The translations under genes and the position numbers were made by a program. From Xylocopilactobacillus apicola (GTDB lineage Bacteria > Bacillota > Bacilli > Lactobacillales > Lactobacillaceae), in NCBI RefSeq assembly GCF_033095985.1, contig NZ_AP026802.1, positions 1,860,001-1,924,000 of the forward strand: a stretch of DNA of 64,000 nucleotides, written 5' to 3'. Positions 57,284-64,000 of this stretch are shown in pieces. Each line of letters opens with the position of its first letter. Position 1 is the first letter of the stretch. Under the pieces are notes generated by a model. That model was not told the origin of the DNA. It ran no database searches and worked only from the letters and a program-made list of their open reading frames with translations.

Positions 57284-57740
57284 ATCCAAAAATTCTCTTA
57301 TTTAAACGCAACAAATCTTTTAACAATAATTTATTTTCGATAATGGGGGCTTGATAGTTGCGGGTGAAGAAATCACGCTCGACACTAATCACCCGAATCC
57401 CCATTTTTTGATACAAGTACAATTGAGCAAAACTTGTCGTCCCCGTTGCAATCTCTAAAGTCCGCACTTGTTGGTCTTTCGCCCAAGTCTCCGCGAACTC
57501 TAACAACCTTTGAGCAATTCCTTGATTTTGAAATGCTTCTTTGACAGCCAGATTAACGATTTCAAGCGTCCTCGGATGCGTATCAATCAAAACGATTAAT
57601 CCTACCAGCTGGTCGTCAATCACTGCTTCGAATTTTTCTGCGCGCGCTAAATAGCTATCAACCATGCGGCGATCGGGATCAGCGCTTAACAACAAATCAT
57701 AGTGTTCTTTCGATACACAATCAAACGGTTTAATTTTCAT
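57282..57740 (-). CDS. GNAT-family N-acetyltransferase
   Basis: 152 residues. The acetyl-CoA loop QNQGIAQRLLEFAE and strands DDQLVGLIVLIDTHPRTLEIVNLAV are clear GNAT features; the C-terminal FAQLYLYQKMGIRVISVERDFF is the second half of the fold. It acetylates a small amine or peptide; the substrate is unknown. Single gene, converging on the small RNA. Confidence 0.88.
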   Translation of the reverse strand: MKIKPFDCVSKEHYDLLLSADPDRRMVDSYLARAEKFEAVIDDQLVGLIVLIDTHPRTLEIVNLAVKEAFQNQGIAQRLLEFAETWAKDQQVRTLEIATGTTSFAQLYLYQKMGIRVISVERDFFTRNYQAPIIENKLLLKDLLRLNKRIFG

Positions 57741-57817
57741 CTCAGATTTTAAATAAAAAAGTTGTATTCATGTAACTTATTCTATAACATTATGACATAA
57801 AGAGGGAGAAACATTTT

Positions 57818-58941
57818 ATGATTCAAAATAATCAAAAAGTTACTGGTATGCTTGTAGGATTGGCGGTAATAACTACACTGACAATAAATAACACTCAATG
57901 GCCTGAAGTTAGTATGGATATGAGATTAATTCCATTAATTGTAAGTTTTGTTGCGTTGATTGCAGCAGGATTCTTAGAAAAAACTACGGGGAAGAAAAAT
58001 TTGGCTTTAGCAGCCCTAGTCTTACTGGCGGTTGGTCACTTAGTCATTATCGCTGGCAGCAGCAGCGCAATCTTTCTAGCGAAATTGACATCGTATCTAG
58101 CAATCGGACTCTTAACTCCGATCACCTTAGCCTATCCGTTTGAATTATTCTCCCCAAAAACAGCTGAAAAAATTCTAGGGTTACAAATACTTGGTTATCT
58201 GGGGGCATCCATAATAACTACGATGTTCAACCACGTTATTATCGCTCTCATTATTTTGACTTTTTCATTTGTATTCTATTCATGTCATGGGTCCCAAAAA
58301 AAAGCCTAGCTAGTGAATTTAAAGACATCCTCAAGAATCCCCGAAATGATTTTATTTTCAAAGTATCTTTATTATCAATTCCAGTTTTCTTTCTTTTGGG
58401 GCTGGTTACTAAAGGTTTTTCTTACTCAATAAATTCCCTTCAAACGCTGGGGATTATCGCAATCATTGAAAGCTCCAGTATTTTCGCATTTTTGCCTACT
58501 TTTTCGATAATCGCCTTGATCGCAGCTGTGATTCTATATCCAGAAATCAAACGCAAATATGGCACCAAATTAGCAGGAACTTGCGCAATAATGATGGGAA
58601 TTTTTCCCTTGGTTGGCATCTACTTTAAGTTAACTTCGATTTTAGCTATCGGTCTAATTGTGATCGTTTTTTGTGAAATTTTGCTAACGATGACTCTAAT
58701 TGACAATGTTGCGATCCTACCACCAGCTAGATCTACAACTTTAAGACTCGGTTTTGCTTGGTTTGGTTTTGCTGTCGGTAAAAGTTTTAGTATATTGATT
58801 TTAAAAAAAATCGTTGCTAGCTTAACTGAATATAGTAATGTGACACTGTTAGAGCTATTCATAACATTTATGGTTATTGCATTAATCTCGATTGTTTTCG
58901 GCGGAATATTGTTGGTGATCGGTCGAATCACTAAATGCTAA
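57818..58941 (+). pseudogene. MFS-like permease split by a frameshift in an A8 tract
   Basis: Frame 1 (57818-58309) begins with ATG behind GAGGGAG and encodes five membrane segments, ending ...FYSCHGSQKKA. At the run of eight A (58299-58306) the coding moves to another frame, which continues as SLASEFKDILKNPRNDFIFKVSLLSIPVFFLLG for six more membrane segments to 58941. Inserting one A would give one permease of about 373 residues. The homopolymer points to replication slippage, phase variation or a sequencing error. An ATG at 58282 could start the second half but lacks a ribosome site. Confidence 0.7.
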
Positions 58942-58962
58942 GGAAAAATTCCGACTTTTCGT

Positions 58963-59088
58963 TTAATTAAACAAATCAATTTCTTGCGGTGATTTTCCAT
59001 CGCTTACTACAAGTTTTTGGACGATATCTTGATGCTGCAAATAAAAGTTCCAAATTATCGTCCATTTCTTATCCATCTCATTCAACAT
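58963..59088 (-). pseudogene. Short start-to-stop frame, probable gene remnant
   Basis: 41 codons (MLNEMDKKWTIIWNFYLQHQDIVQKLVV...) without a ribosome site, in the gap between the permease and the second Panacea locus. Protein-like composition, no family. Confidence 0.25.
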
Positions 59089-59201
59089 TATTTACTAGTA
59101 AGATCGACCAGAAAAACATTTAAGAAAATCAAAACTAGATGTAATTTTAAGGAAACAATGGCATTATGTAAAAAAGAACAAATGATCGGAGGAATTAAAT
59201 T

Positions 59202-59633
59202 ATGGGAATGCACGAATTTGCTAAACACATCCTAGCTGTTGCGGATCAAAGAAATCTTTCTTGCTCAAATTTACAACTTCAAAAAGTGATGTATTTCGCC
59301 ATTAAAGACTATTTAGATGATCACCCAGGTGAAGATGGGCTTTCCTTTGTGAAGGAAATGTATGATCTTCCTTTTAAGACTTGGGACTACGGTCCGTTAA
59401 TTCCCTCTATCTATCACGAGTATGGGATATACGGCAATACCTCAATCCCCGAAAATGGAACCTATCAGGAAAAATATAAAGATTTTGATCAATATATAGC
59501 TAATCGATTAAATAAAGATATTTTTGATTTAGTAAAAGAAAGCCATCAGCAACCGCTTTGGTCGAATAACCAAAAAGAAATTCTAAATCGTTCGAATACT
59601 TTTAATTATAGGATTGAAGATATTGTCGAATAA
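59202..59633 (+). CDS. Panacea/SocA-type (DUF4065) antitoxin
   Basis: 143 residues, ATG with GGAGG 8 nt upstream. MHEFAKHILAVADQRNLSCSNLQLQKVMYFAIKDYL and FKTWDYGPLIPSIYHEYGIYG are the Panacea core, though less canonical than the protein at 6011. The end overlaps the next gene by 20 nt, as in toxin-antitoxin pairs in which Panacea neutralises the adjacent toxin. Its partner is frameshifted, so it may now be an orphan. Confidence 0.8.
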   Translation: MGMHEFAKHILAVADQRNLSCSNLQLQKVMYFAIKDYLDDHPGEDGLSFVKEMYDLPFKTWDYGPLIPSIYHEYGIYGNTSIPENGTYQEKYKDFDQYIANRLNKDIFDLVKESHQQPLWSNNQKEILNRSNTFNYRIEDIVE

Positions 59634-60298
59634 TGTCAGCAAGAAGACCGACCACAATATCATAAACCTGTTAGACTCTGTCTTTGATAATAAATTTACC
59701 AAAGACATCGTTGAACAAGAAGATTTTGCTAAAATTTGCGAACTGTTCGAGCTCGCAGAGTCTAACGAACAGGGATACTATCCGATCAGCGAATTTGTTT
59801 TTAAACGCGGATTTGAAAAAACTATCGCTCAAGTCAACCAGTTTGGTTCAAAAGAAGAGATGGAAAAAGCAAACTGTGAAATAGCTAAACTTGAAGCTTC
59901 AATTAAACTTTCACAAAAAAACCTAAAAGAACAACAAGATGCAATCGTTGATTCTGAAAAAAGATTAAAAAAGTTGAACGTTTCTCAAAAAAACATTTAC
60001 ACTAGTTTTATTACTATTCTAGGTCTTTTTTCTTCTCTAGTTTAAAATCAGCTGTAGAATAATATCTCAGAACCAAAGTATATCTCGAATCCTTATAGGA
60101 TCAGGAATAATTGGAATTTTAATGATATCTGTTGTATTCATTTTACTAACCATTACCGCAACGATAAACAAGAAAAAGATATTTAAAAATGTAACCTATA
60201 ATCCGTTTAAAGGATTTCCCTTTTTTACTTGGAGTATTATAGTTATGATTTTAATGATTGTTTCAGGGATTTTACTATCTATATTTAATATTTGTTAA
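59614..60298 (+). pseudogene. Membrane toxin of the Panacea pair, frameshifted
   Basis: Frame 1 starts with TTG inside the antitoxin gene and encodes a globular part, a coiled coil (residues about 85-125, KANCEIAKLEASIKLSQKNLKEQQD...) and the start of a helix FITILGLFSSLV, then TAA at 60043-60045. A second frame is open directly from there to 60298 with two membrane helices (IGSGIIGILMISVVFILLTITA and FFTWSIIVMILMIVSGILLSIF). Coiled coil plus terminal membrane helices is a known toxin layout next to Panacea antitoxins. The frameshift near 60040, apparently with loss of a few residues, likely inactivates it. Confidence 0.65.
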
Positions 60299-60308
60299 CG
60301 ATAACAAA

Positions 60309-61952
60309 TTATGATCCCTTCTTCTTTTGCCTTAAAGTTTCCACCAAATTATTGAACTCTGCCCGAAGGCGCTTGGAATTTTGCTCCGAAGATAAGCCGT
60401 TGATTTGATAATATCCGTCAGGATTCTGATAGCTCCTATTCCACTCTGAACCAACTTTCGCAGTTTTTAATAGCGGGTGAAAATTCGTTGGTGAAACATA
60501 CCTAACCGGATTATTTTTATCCTTTAATGATTTATTGATAGTGTAATCGCGCCAAGCGGGATCAAAATCTGCGTATTCTACATCCAATCGTTTATGAGTT
60601 TTGGCTTTATCTCTGTCGTTGTTGTCGGCATAATTAAAACTTGCGCCGTTAACGATGCCATTTTCGCTCGCACCCTCAGGGTCAATTTCATTTTGAAATC
60701 TTCCCTCACTATTTAAAATAAATTCACTATGAAAATTGACCACTACCTTGATGTCGCCATTAGCGTATCCAGCAGGATATTGCATAAATTTACCGTTATA
60801 ATAGCCTTTTTGGTGAAGACGATCAGACTCCTCAGTCGTGTAATCGTGCTTTGTTAAATATAGCGCCAGTTTCTCGCCGTCGGTTTTGTTGCCAGGATCA
60901 GAATCTCTAATATATTGAGCTTGCTGGGCAGAAATCACGTACCGAAGATTATGAATTTGCTTACCCAGCTCCTTATAATCGCTGATATTTCCATTTGCAA
61001 AAGCCAGTTGAACCGTTTTCGACAGATCATCCCAAAATTCATTGGCTGGATCGAGACTATGATCAAAATGACTAATTAACTCGGCGACAAGCGCTGGTGA
61101 CTGAGGTAAATCTAGCGGAAGCTGAATGATTTTAAGCAATAATCGCAATTTATCTTGTGCTGATTTAGAATCGCTACATTGCCAAGCAGACCACAGATCA
61201 AGGAAAACCTGGCTTCCCACCTGCCTCGCAGCATTTTGAAGTTTATTCAAACTGAATAATTGAGCGTTAATGATTTTTACAAACCTTTGTAAACTCGCTG
61301 CCGCCCAACCGTCAGACCTAAGATCCGCAAGAATTTTTCTTACAAGTTCTCGAAAATTATCTTCCGAACAGTCCAACAAATCCAGAAATCTTTCTAAATT
61401 TACCTCGGAGTAAAATTTCAGTTTCTCCAGCCAATTAGTTTGATCTACAATTAACAAACTTCCATCAGAACTAATTTGATAAGATCCAATTGCTTCTAAA
61501 GCTTCGGATAAAACCTCAATAATCGCCAGCTCTTCTGTGAATAAATTACTTGTAAAACTTTGAGCTTCTCGCAGAGTTTGAAGTTTTATTTCAATTTCTG
61601 ATAGTTCATCTAGAGTACTTTCAAGTGTTTCTTCATCTAAGACCGAACCTTGCGAGCGCAATTTACTTTCAGTTCGATTAAAGATCGCAATTTTTTGAGT
61701 TAGCCTTTCGTTAAAATCCCTGAAAGCCCTGAGCACAGGGATAATATATGCTGTTAACGAGATAGACATTTTTGAATTGGCAATACCCGCCAAAACGCTA
61801 TTATCCCCAACTTTTGTTTGGAAATTAGTGATACTTTGGCTCAACAAACTGATCATTGGCTTCAGCTTTTCAGTTTGTTGAACCAAGGAGTTAATCACTT
61901 CTTCTGTTTCTGCTTGTTCCCAGTGTAATTTCCCCATCGTTTGATCTCTCAC
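60309..61952 (-). CDS. LXG-type T7SS effector with DUF3114 (TelC-like) toxin domain
   Basis: 547 residues. Residues 1-340 are nearly all helical, like the long N-terminal secretion domain of LXG effectors (no signal peptide). The C-terminal 200 residues contain VVVNFHSEFILNSEGRF, the GIVNGASFNYADNNDRDK strip and HKRLDVEYADFDPAWR, a signature of DUF3114, which includes TelC, a lipid II phosphatase toxin of Streptococcus intermedius that acts outside the cell. Its start overlaps a 49-residue helical partner by 4 nt, and TipC-family immunity genes lie upstream in the same operon. The type VII secretion machine is not in the window. Confidence 0.8.
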   Translation of the reverse strand: MRDQTMGKLHWEQAETEEVINSLVQQTEKLKPMISLLSQSITNFQTKVGDNSVLAGIANSKMSISLTAYIIPVLRAFRDFNERLTQKIAIFNRTESKLRSQGSVLDEETLESTLDELSEIEIKLQTLREAQSFTSNLFTEELAIIEVLSEALEAIGSYQISSDGSLLIVDQTNWLEKLKFYSEVNLERFLDLLDCSEDNFRELVRKILADLRSDGWAAASLQRFVKIINAQLFSLNKLQNAARQVGSQVFLDLWSAWQCSDSKSAQDKLRLLLKIIQLPLDLPQSPALVAELISHFDHSLDPANEFWDDLSKTVQLAFANGNISDYKELGKQIHNLRYVISAQQAQYIRDSDPGNKTDGEKLALYLTKHDYTTEESDRLHQKGYYNGKFMQYPAGYANGDIKVVVNFHSEFILNSEGRFQNEIDPEGASENGIVNGASFNYADNNDRDKAKTHKRLDVEYADFDPAWRDYTINKSLKDKNNPVRYVSPTNFHPLLKTAKVGSEWNRSYQNPDGYYQINGLSSEQNSKRLRAEFNNLVETLRQKKKGS

Positions 61953-62098
61953 AACAGATCACTATCAATCTTATTTAATTGATCACTTAAGGTCGTACTT
62001 ACGCTGGCGAATTTCTGAGTCACCAAAGCCAACTTTTGATCAATAAGCACCAGATCATTTACCGCCTTCAAGTTGGTTCTTTTATAATTGTTTGCCAT
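61949..62098 (-). CDS. Small helical LXG-partner (Lap-like) protein
   Basis: 49 residues from the ATG at 62098 (AAGGAG 9 nt upstream); an earlier in-frame start at 62143 is rejected. One long helix (LKAVNDLVLIDQKLALVTQKFASVSTTLSDQLNKID). Such small proteins encoded immediately before LXG genes bind the effector's N-terminus for delivery through the type VII secretion system. It is shorter than usual for this class. Overlaps the effector start by 4 nt. Confidence 0.65.
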   Translation of the reverse strand: MANNYKRTNLKAVNDLVLIDQKLALVTQKFASVSTTLSDQLNKIDSDLL

Positions 62099-62114
62099 TT
62101 TACTTAACTCCTTT

Positions 62115-62732
62115 TCATTTATAATCTGCCCACTGGGTCTCAATCTTCAAGTGACCCAGCTTCTCTGGGCTAAACCTGCTTGGGTACACCAAGCACCAAT
62201 CTTCCAAAAGTGTTTTCTTCATCCCCAATTCGTACCAATAATCCAGCTGTTCTTTGGAAATATGATATTTATCGATCAGAGTTTTAACTTTTTTGGGATC
62301 TTCTATAGATTCATCTTGATCAGATTTAACAAAATATATTTCTTTTTTTAATTCTTTGCGTTTTAAGTTATATCTGCTTGAAAGATATAGAATGGTTCTT
62401 GAATCAATTCTATAGGTAATATCTATAACCAATTTTTTTTTACTTGGATCATTAACGATATAAAGAGAGTTCATAGTAGGGGGTAAATATTTTTTATCAT
62501 ACCCTTCTGAAACATTTACATAGTTATCTTCCTGAAAAGATATCGGTTTTGTCCTAGAAATTCCTTTAATATTACCCAAATGCGATCTGCGATCAAGAAG
62601 TTCGCCCGTCGCTTCTTTGCTGTCATAATAAATCTCATCATAAATATTTTGAACTTTGACTACCTTATAGCTAAAGAATAGAAGAATAATCGTAACAATC
62701 ACTGACCAAATATTAATCGTTCTCTTTTTCAT
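62115..62732 (-). CDS. TipC-family immunity protein (copy 1)
   Basis: 205 residues. N-terminal membrane anchor (8-25) with the rest outside, as expected for protection against an extracellular lipid II phosphatase. Characteristic TipC segments: NIYDEIYYDSKEATGE, LGNIKGISRTKP, the ISKEQLDYWYELGM helix and a C-terminal WADYK. Nearest immunity gene to the TelC-like toxin, so the most likely cognate one. It starts 4 nt inside the 62729 gene. Confidence 0.85.
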   Translation of the reverse strand: MKKRTINIWSVIVTIILLFFSYKVVKVQNIYDEIYYDSKEATGELLDRRSHLGNIKGISRTKPISFQEDNYVNVSEGYDKKYLPPTMNSLYIVNDPSKKKLVIDITYRIDSRTILYLSSRYNLKRKELKKEIYFVKSDQDESIEDPKKVKTLIDKYHISKEQLDYWYELGMKKTLLEDWCLVYPSRFSPEKLGHLKIETQWADYK

Positions 62733-63118
62733 TTGTTCTCATGTATCATATCGTTTTTATTTTGTCTAAGGCTTTCTAGAAATCTCCACGAATCTGGATA
62801 ATTAGCTTTAAGTTGTTTTAAAAGCTCTTGTTCTGATAGAGGGCTAAATGACTCTTGATAATTTGGATTTATATAACTTCCTCGATGCTTATCACCTCGA
62901 ATATTCATGAATTCATACTCATAAACCATCTTCTCAACAACTTTCTTCACTTCTTCAAAATCCATATTTTCCTTAAATTTATTCGCCCGATTTATCTTAT
63001 TAGCCTTGAGATCTTGATAATAATTATTTGAGGCATGCAGAAAATCAAAATCAAGATCTTCCATCGCCCTGGTAATGTTAACTGCATCGAGATCTGCTTT
63101 ATAATCATCATTGCGCAT
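62729..63118 (-). CDS. Hypothetical protein between immunity genes
   Basis: 129 residues, soluble, helical, acidic/basic mixed, with NINxxYQESFSPLSEQELLKQLKANYPDSWRFLESLR in the second half. No signal peptide, unlike its TipC neighbours. It overlaps the TipC copy 1 start by 4 nt and begins 6 nt after the copy 2 stop. No known family; as part of the operon it could be another immunity or an accessory protein. Confidence 0.65.
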   Translation of the reverse strand: MRNDDYKADLDAVNITRAMEDLDFDFLHASNNYYQDLKANKINRANKFKENMDFEEVKKVVEKMVYEYEFMNIRGDKHRGSYINPNYQESFSPLSEQELLKQLKANYPDSWRFLESLRQNKNDMIHENK

Positions 63119-63124
63119 AATATT

Positions 63125-63742
63125 TCATTTATAATCTGCCCACTGGGTCTCAATCTTCACGTGACCCAGCTTCTCTGGACTAAACCTGCTTGGGTACACC
63201 GAACACCAATCTTCCAAAAGTGTTTTGGTCATCCCCAATTCGTACCAATAATCCAGCTGTTCTTTGGAAATATAATACTTATCGATCAGAGTTTTAACTT
63301 TTTTGGGATTATCTATTATTCCCTCTTGTCGTGAATCGATAAAATAAATCCCTTTTTTTAACAATTTTTGTTTTGGATCATAATTGTTTTTAAGGCAAAT
63401 TGTGACAAAGTAATTTATCTCGTAAGAATTATATATAAATAATGTTTTGTCTACATCATCATTAGTGATGTTCAAGGAATGCATTGTCGAAGGCAAATAT
63501 TTAGTTTCATAGCTTTCGGTAACAATAACTTCATCGCCCTCGTGTACCCATGATGTTTTCGAACGAGATATCCCCTTTATATTCCCCAAAGTTGACCTCC
63601 GACTAAAGATTTCTCCTGTGGCGCCTCTACTATCATAATAAATTTCGTCATAAATATTTTGAAATTTTACACTTTTATAAATGATGTACAGAAGGGGAAT
63701 TGCCACAATTATTGACAAAATAATGATTGCTTTCTTCCTCAT
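63125..63742 (-). CDS. TipC-family immunity protein (copy 2)
   Basis: 205 residues with the same layout as copy 1: membrane anchor (8-23), YDEIYYDSRGATGE, LGNIKGISRSKT and the identical C-terminal block ISKEQLDYWYELGMTKTLLEDWCSVYPSRFSPEKLGHVKIETQWADYK. The central third differs (VIVTESYETKYLPSTMHS...), where toxin recognition may lie. The start overlaps copy 3 by 4 nt. Confidence 0.85.
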   Translation of the reverse strand: MRKKAIIILSIIVAIPLLYIIYKSVKFQNIYDEIYYDSRGATGEIFSRRSTLGNIKGISRSKTSWVHEGDEVIVTESYETKYLPSTMHSLNITNDDVDKTLFIYNSYEINYFVTICLKNNYDPKQKLLKKGIYFIDSRQEGIIDNPKKVKTLIDKYYISKEQLDYWYELGMTKTLLEDWCSVYPSRFSPEKLGHVKIETQWADYK

Positions 63743-64000
63743 TTATAATCTGCCCACTGAGTCTCAATCTTCACGTGACCCAGCTTCTCTGGACTAAACC
63801 TGCTTGGGTACACCGAGCACCAATCTTCCAAAAGTGTTCTAGTCATTCCTAATTCGTACCAATAATCCAGCTGTTCTTTAGAAATATGATACTTATCGAT
63901 CAAAGATTTAACTTTTTTGGGATTATCTATTATTCCCTCTTGTCGTGAATCGATAAAATAAATTCCTTTTTTTAACAATTTTCGTTTGGGATTATAATCG
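63739..64000 (-). CDS. TipC-family immunity protein (copy 3, N-terminus beyond window)
   Basis: The open frame runs to the window edge. The visible 86 codons, including KKGIYFIDSRQEGIIDNPKKV and the ISKEQLDYWYELGM block, are almost identical to the end of copy 2. The array therefore continues to the right. The first Met in view is internal. Confidence 0.8.
   Translation of the reverse strand, partial: DYNPKRKLLKKGIYFIDSRQEGIIDNPKKVKSLIDKYHISKEQLDYWYELGMTRTLLEDWCSVYPSRFSPEKLGHVKIETQWADYK

Larger units (their letters stand above)
62115..64000. repeat. Tandem duplication of TipC gene ends
   Basis: The 3' regions at 62115-62293, 63125-63386 and 63739-64000 are close to identical at DNA level (about 180 bp shared by all three and 260 bp shared by copies 2 and 3), while the 5' and middle parts of copies 1 and 2 have diverged. 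This is typical of duplication followed by gene conversion. Confidence 0.85.

Noticed and set aside
59017-59235. 72-codon plus-strand frame before the second Panacea gene
   Set aside because: No ribosome site, basic low-complexity composition, and it overlaps the well-supported start of the 59202 gene.

Overview
The window looks like a chromosome segment from a low-GC Lactobacillaceae bacterium. The grounds are an LPXTG-anchored giant surface protein with MucBP-like repeats, a T-box controlling an amino-acid ABC transporter, Gram-positive Shine-Dalgarno sites, cre-like sites, a ylbG/rsmD/coaD/SepM block and a type VII (LXG) effector locus at the right edge. The genus cannot be resolved from sequence alone. 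No rRNA, tRNA, CRISPR array or intact IS element was found.

Layout. 0-2.8 kb: a MerR regulator (cut by the edge) divergent from a P-type ATPase. 2.8-6.5 kb: an accessory patch with a promoter-driven structured RNA in front of a DUF3800 gene, a HEPN-motif gene, a broken GNAT gene and a Panacea/SocA-type toxin-antitoxin pair. 6.5-11.4 kb: a MerR-cupin-CMD operon and a PadR-ABC transporter operon, each with a readable operator/promoter. 11.4-23.6 kb: DUF915 hydrolase with an orphan PTS IIC, pyrF-pyrE behind a probable PyrR-type attenuator, two MFS carriers, an AhpD-like protein with a cre site in its promoter, LysR, ribokinase, a nonsense-broken HIT gene, a sugar O-acetyltransferase and a UvrA-like ABC ATPase. 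23.8-33.9 kb: a 3354-residue cell-wall adhesin built of tandem repeats. 33.9-36.3 kb: T-box-controlled polar amino-acid ABC transporter.

36.5-43.8 kb is an AT-rich island in which all genes point left. It holds small hypothetical proteins, some resembling immunity proteins (WapI-like, DUF2247), with several decayed copies and fragments. 43.8-47.3 kb is a beta-glucoside operon (RpiR, 6-phospho-beta-glucosidase, PTS IIC), followed by an Rpn-family remnant. 48.1-53.5 kb is a core block (SepM-like protease, coaD, rsmD, ylbG, ftsW, typA). Upstream of typA lies a roughly 300-nt structured leader with a well-translatable 37-codon upstream ORF and an intrinsic terminator. 54-58.9 kb holds membrane proteins, a thioesterase, a GNAT and a frameshifted permease. 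59.2-60.3 kb is a second Panacea antitoxin with a frameshifted membrane toxin. 60.3-64 kb is a TelC-like (DUF3114) LXG toxin with its small helical partner and a tandem array of TipC-family immunity genes that runs off the edge.

Themes: competition and defence (LXG toxin and immunity array, orphan immunity island, two Panacea loci, DUF3800 RNA/HEPN), strong RNA-level control (T-box, pyr leader, typA leader), and ongoing gene decay by single in-frame TAA codons or frameshifts.
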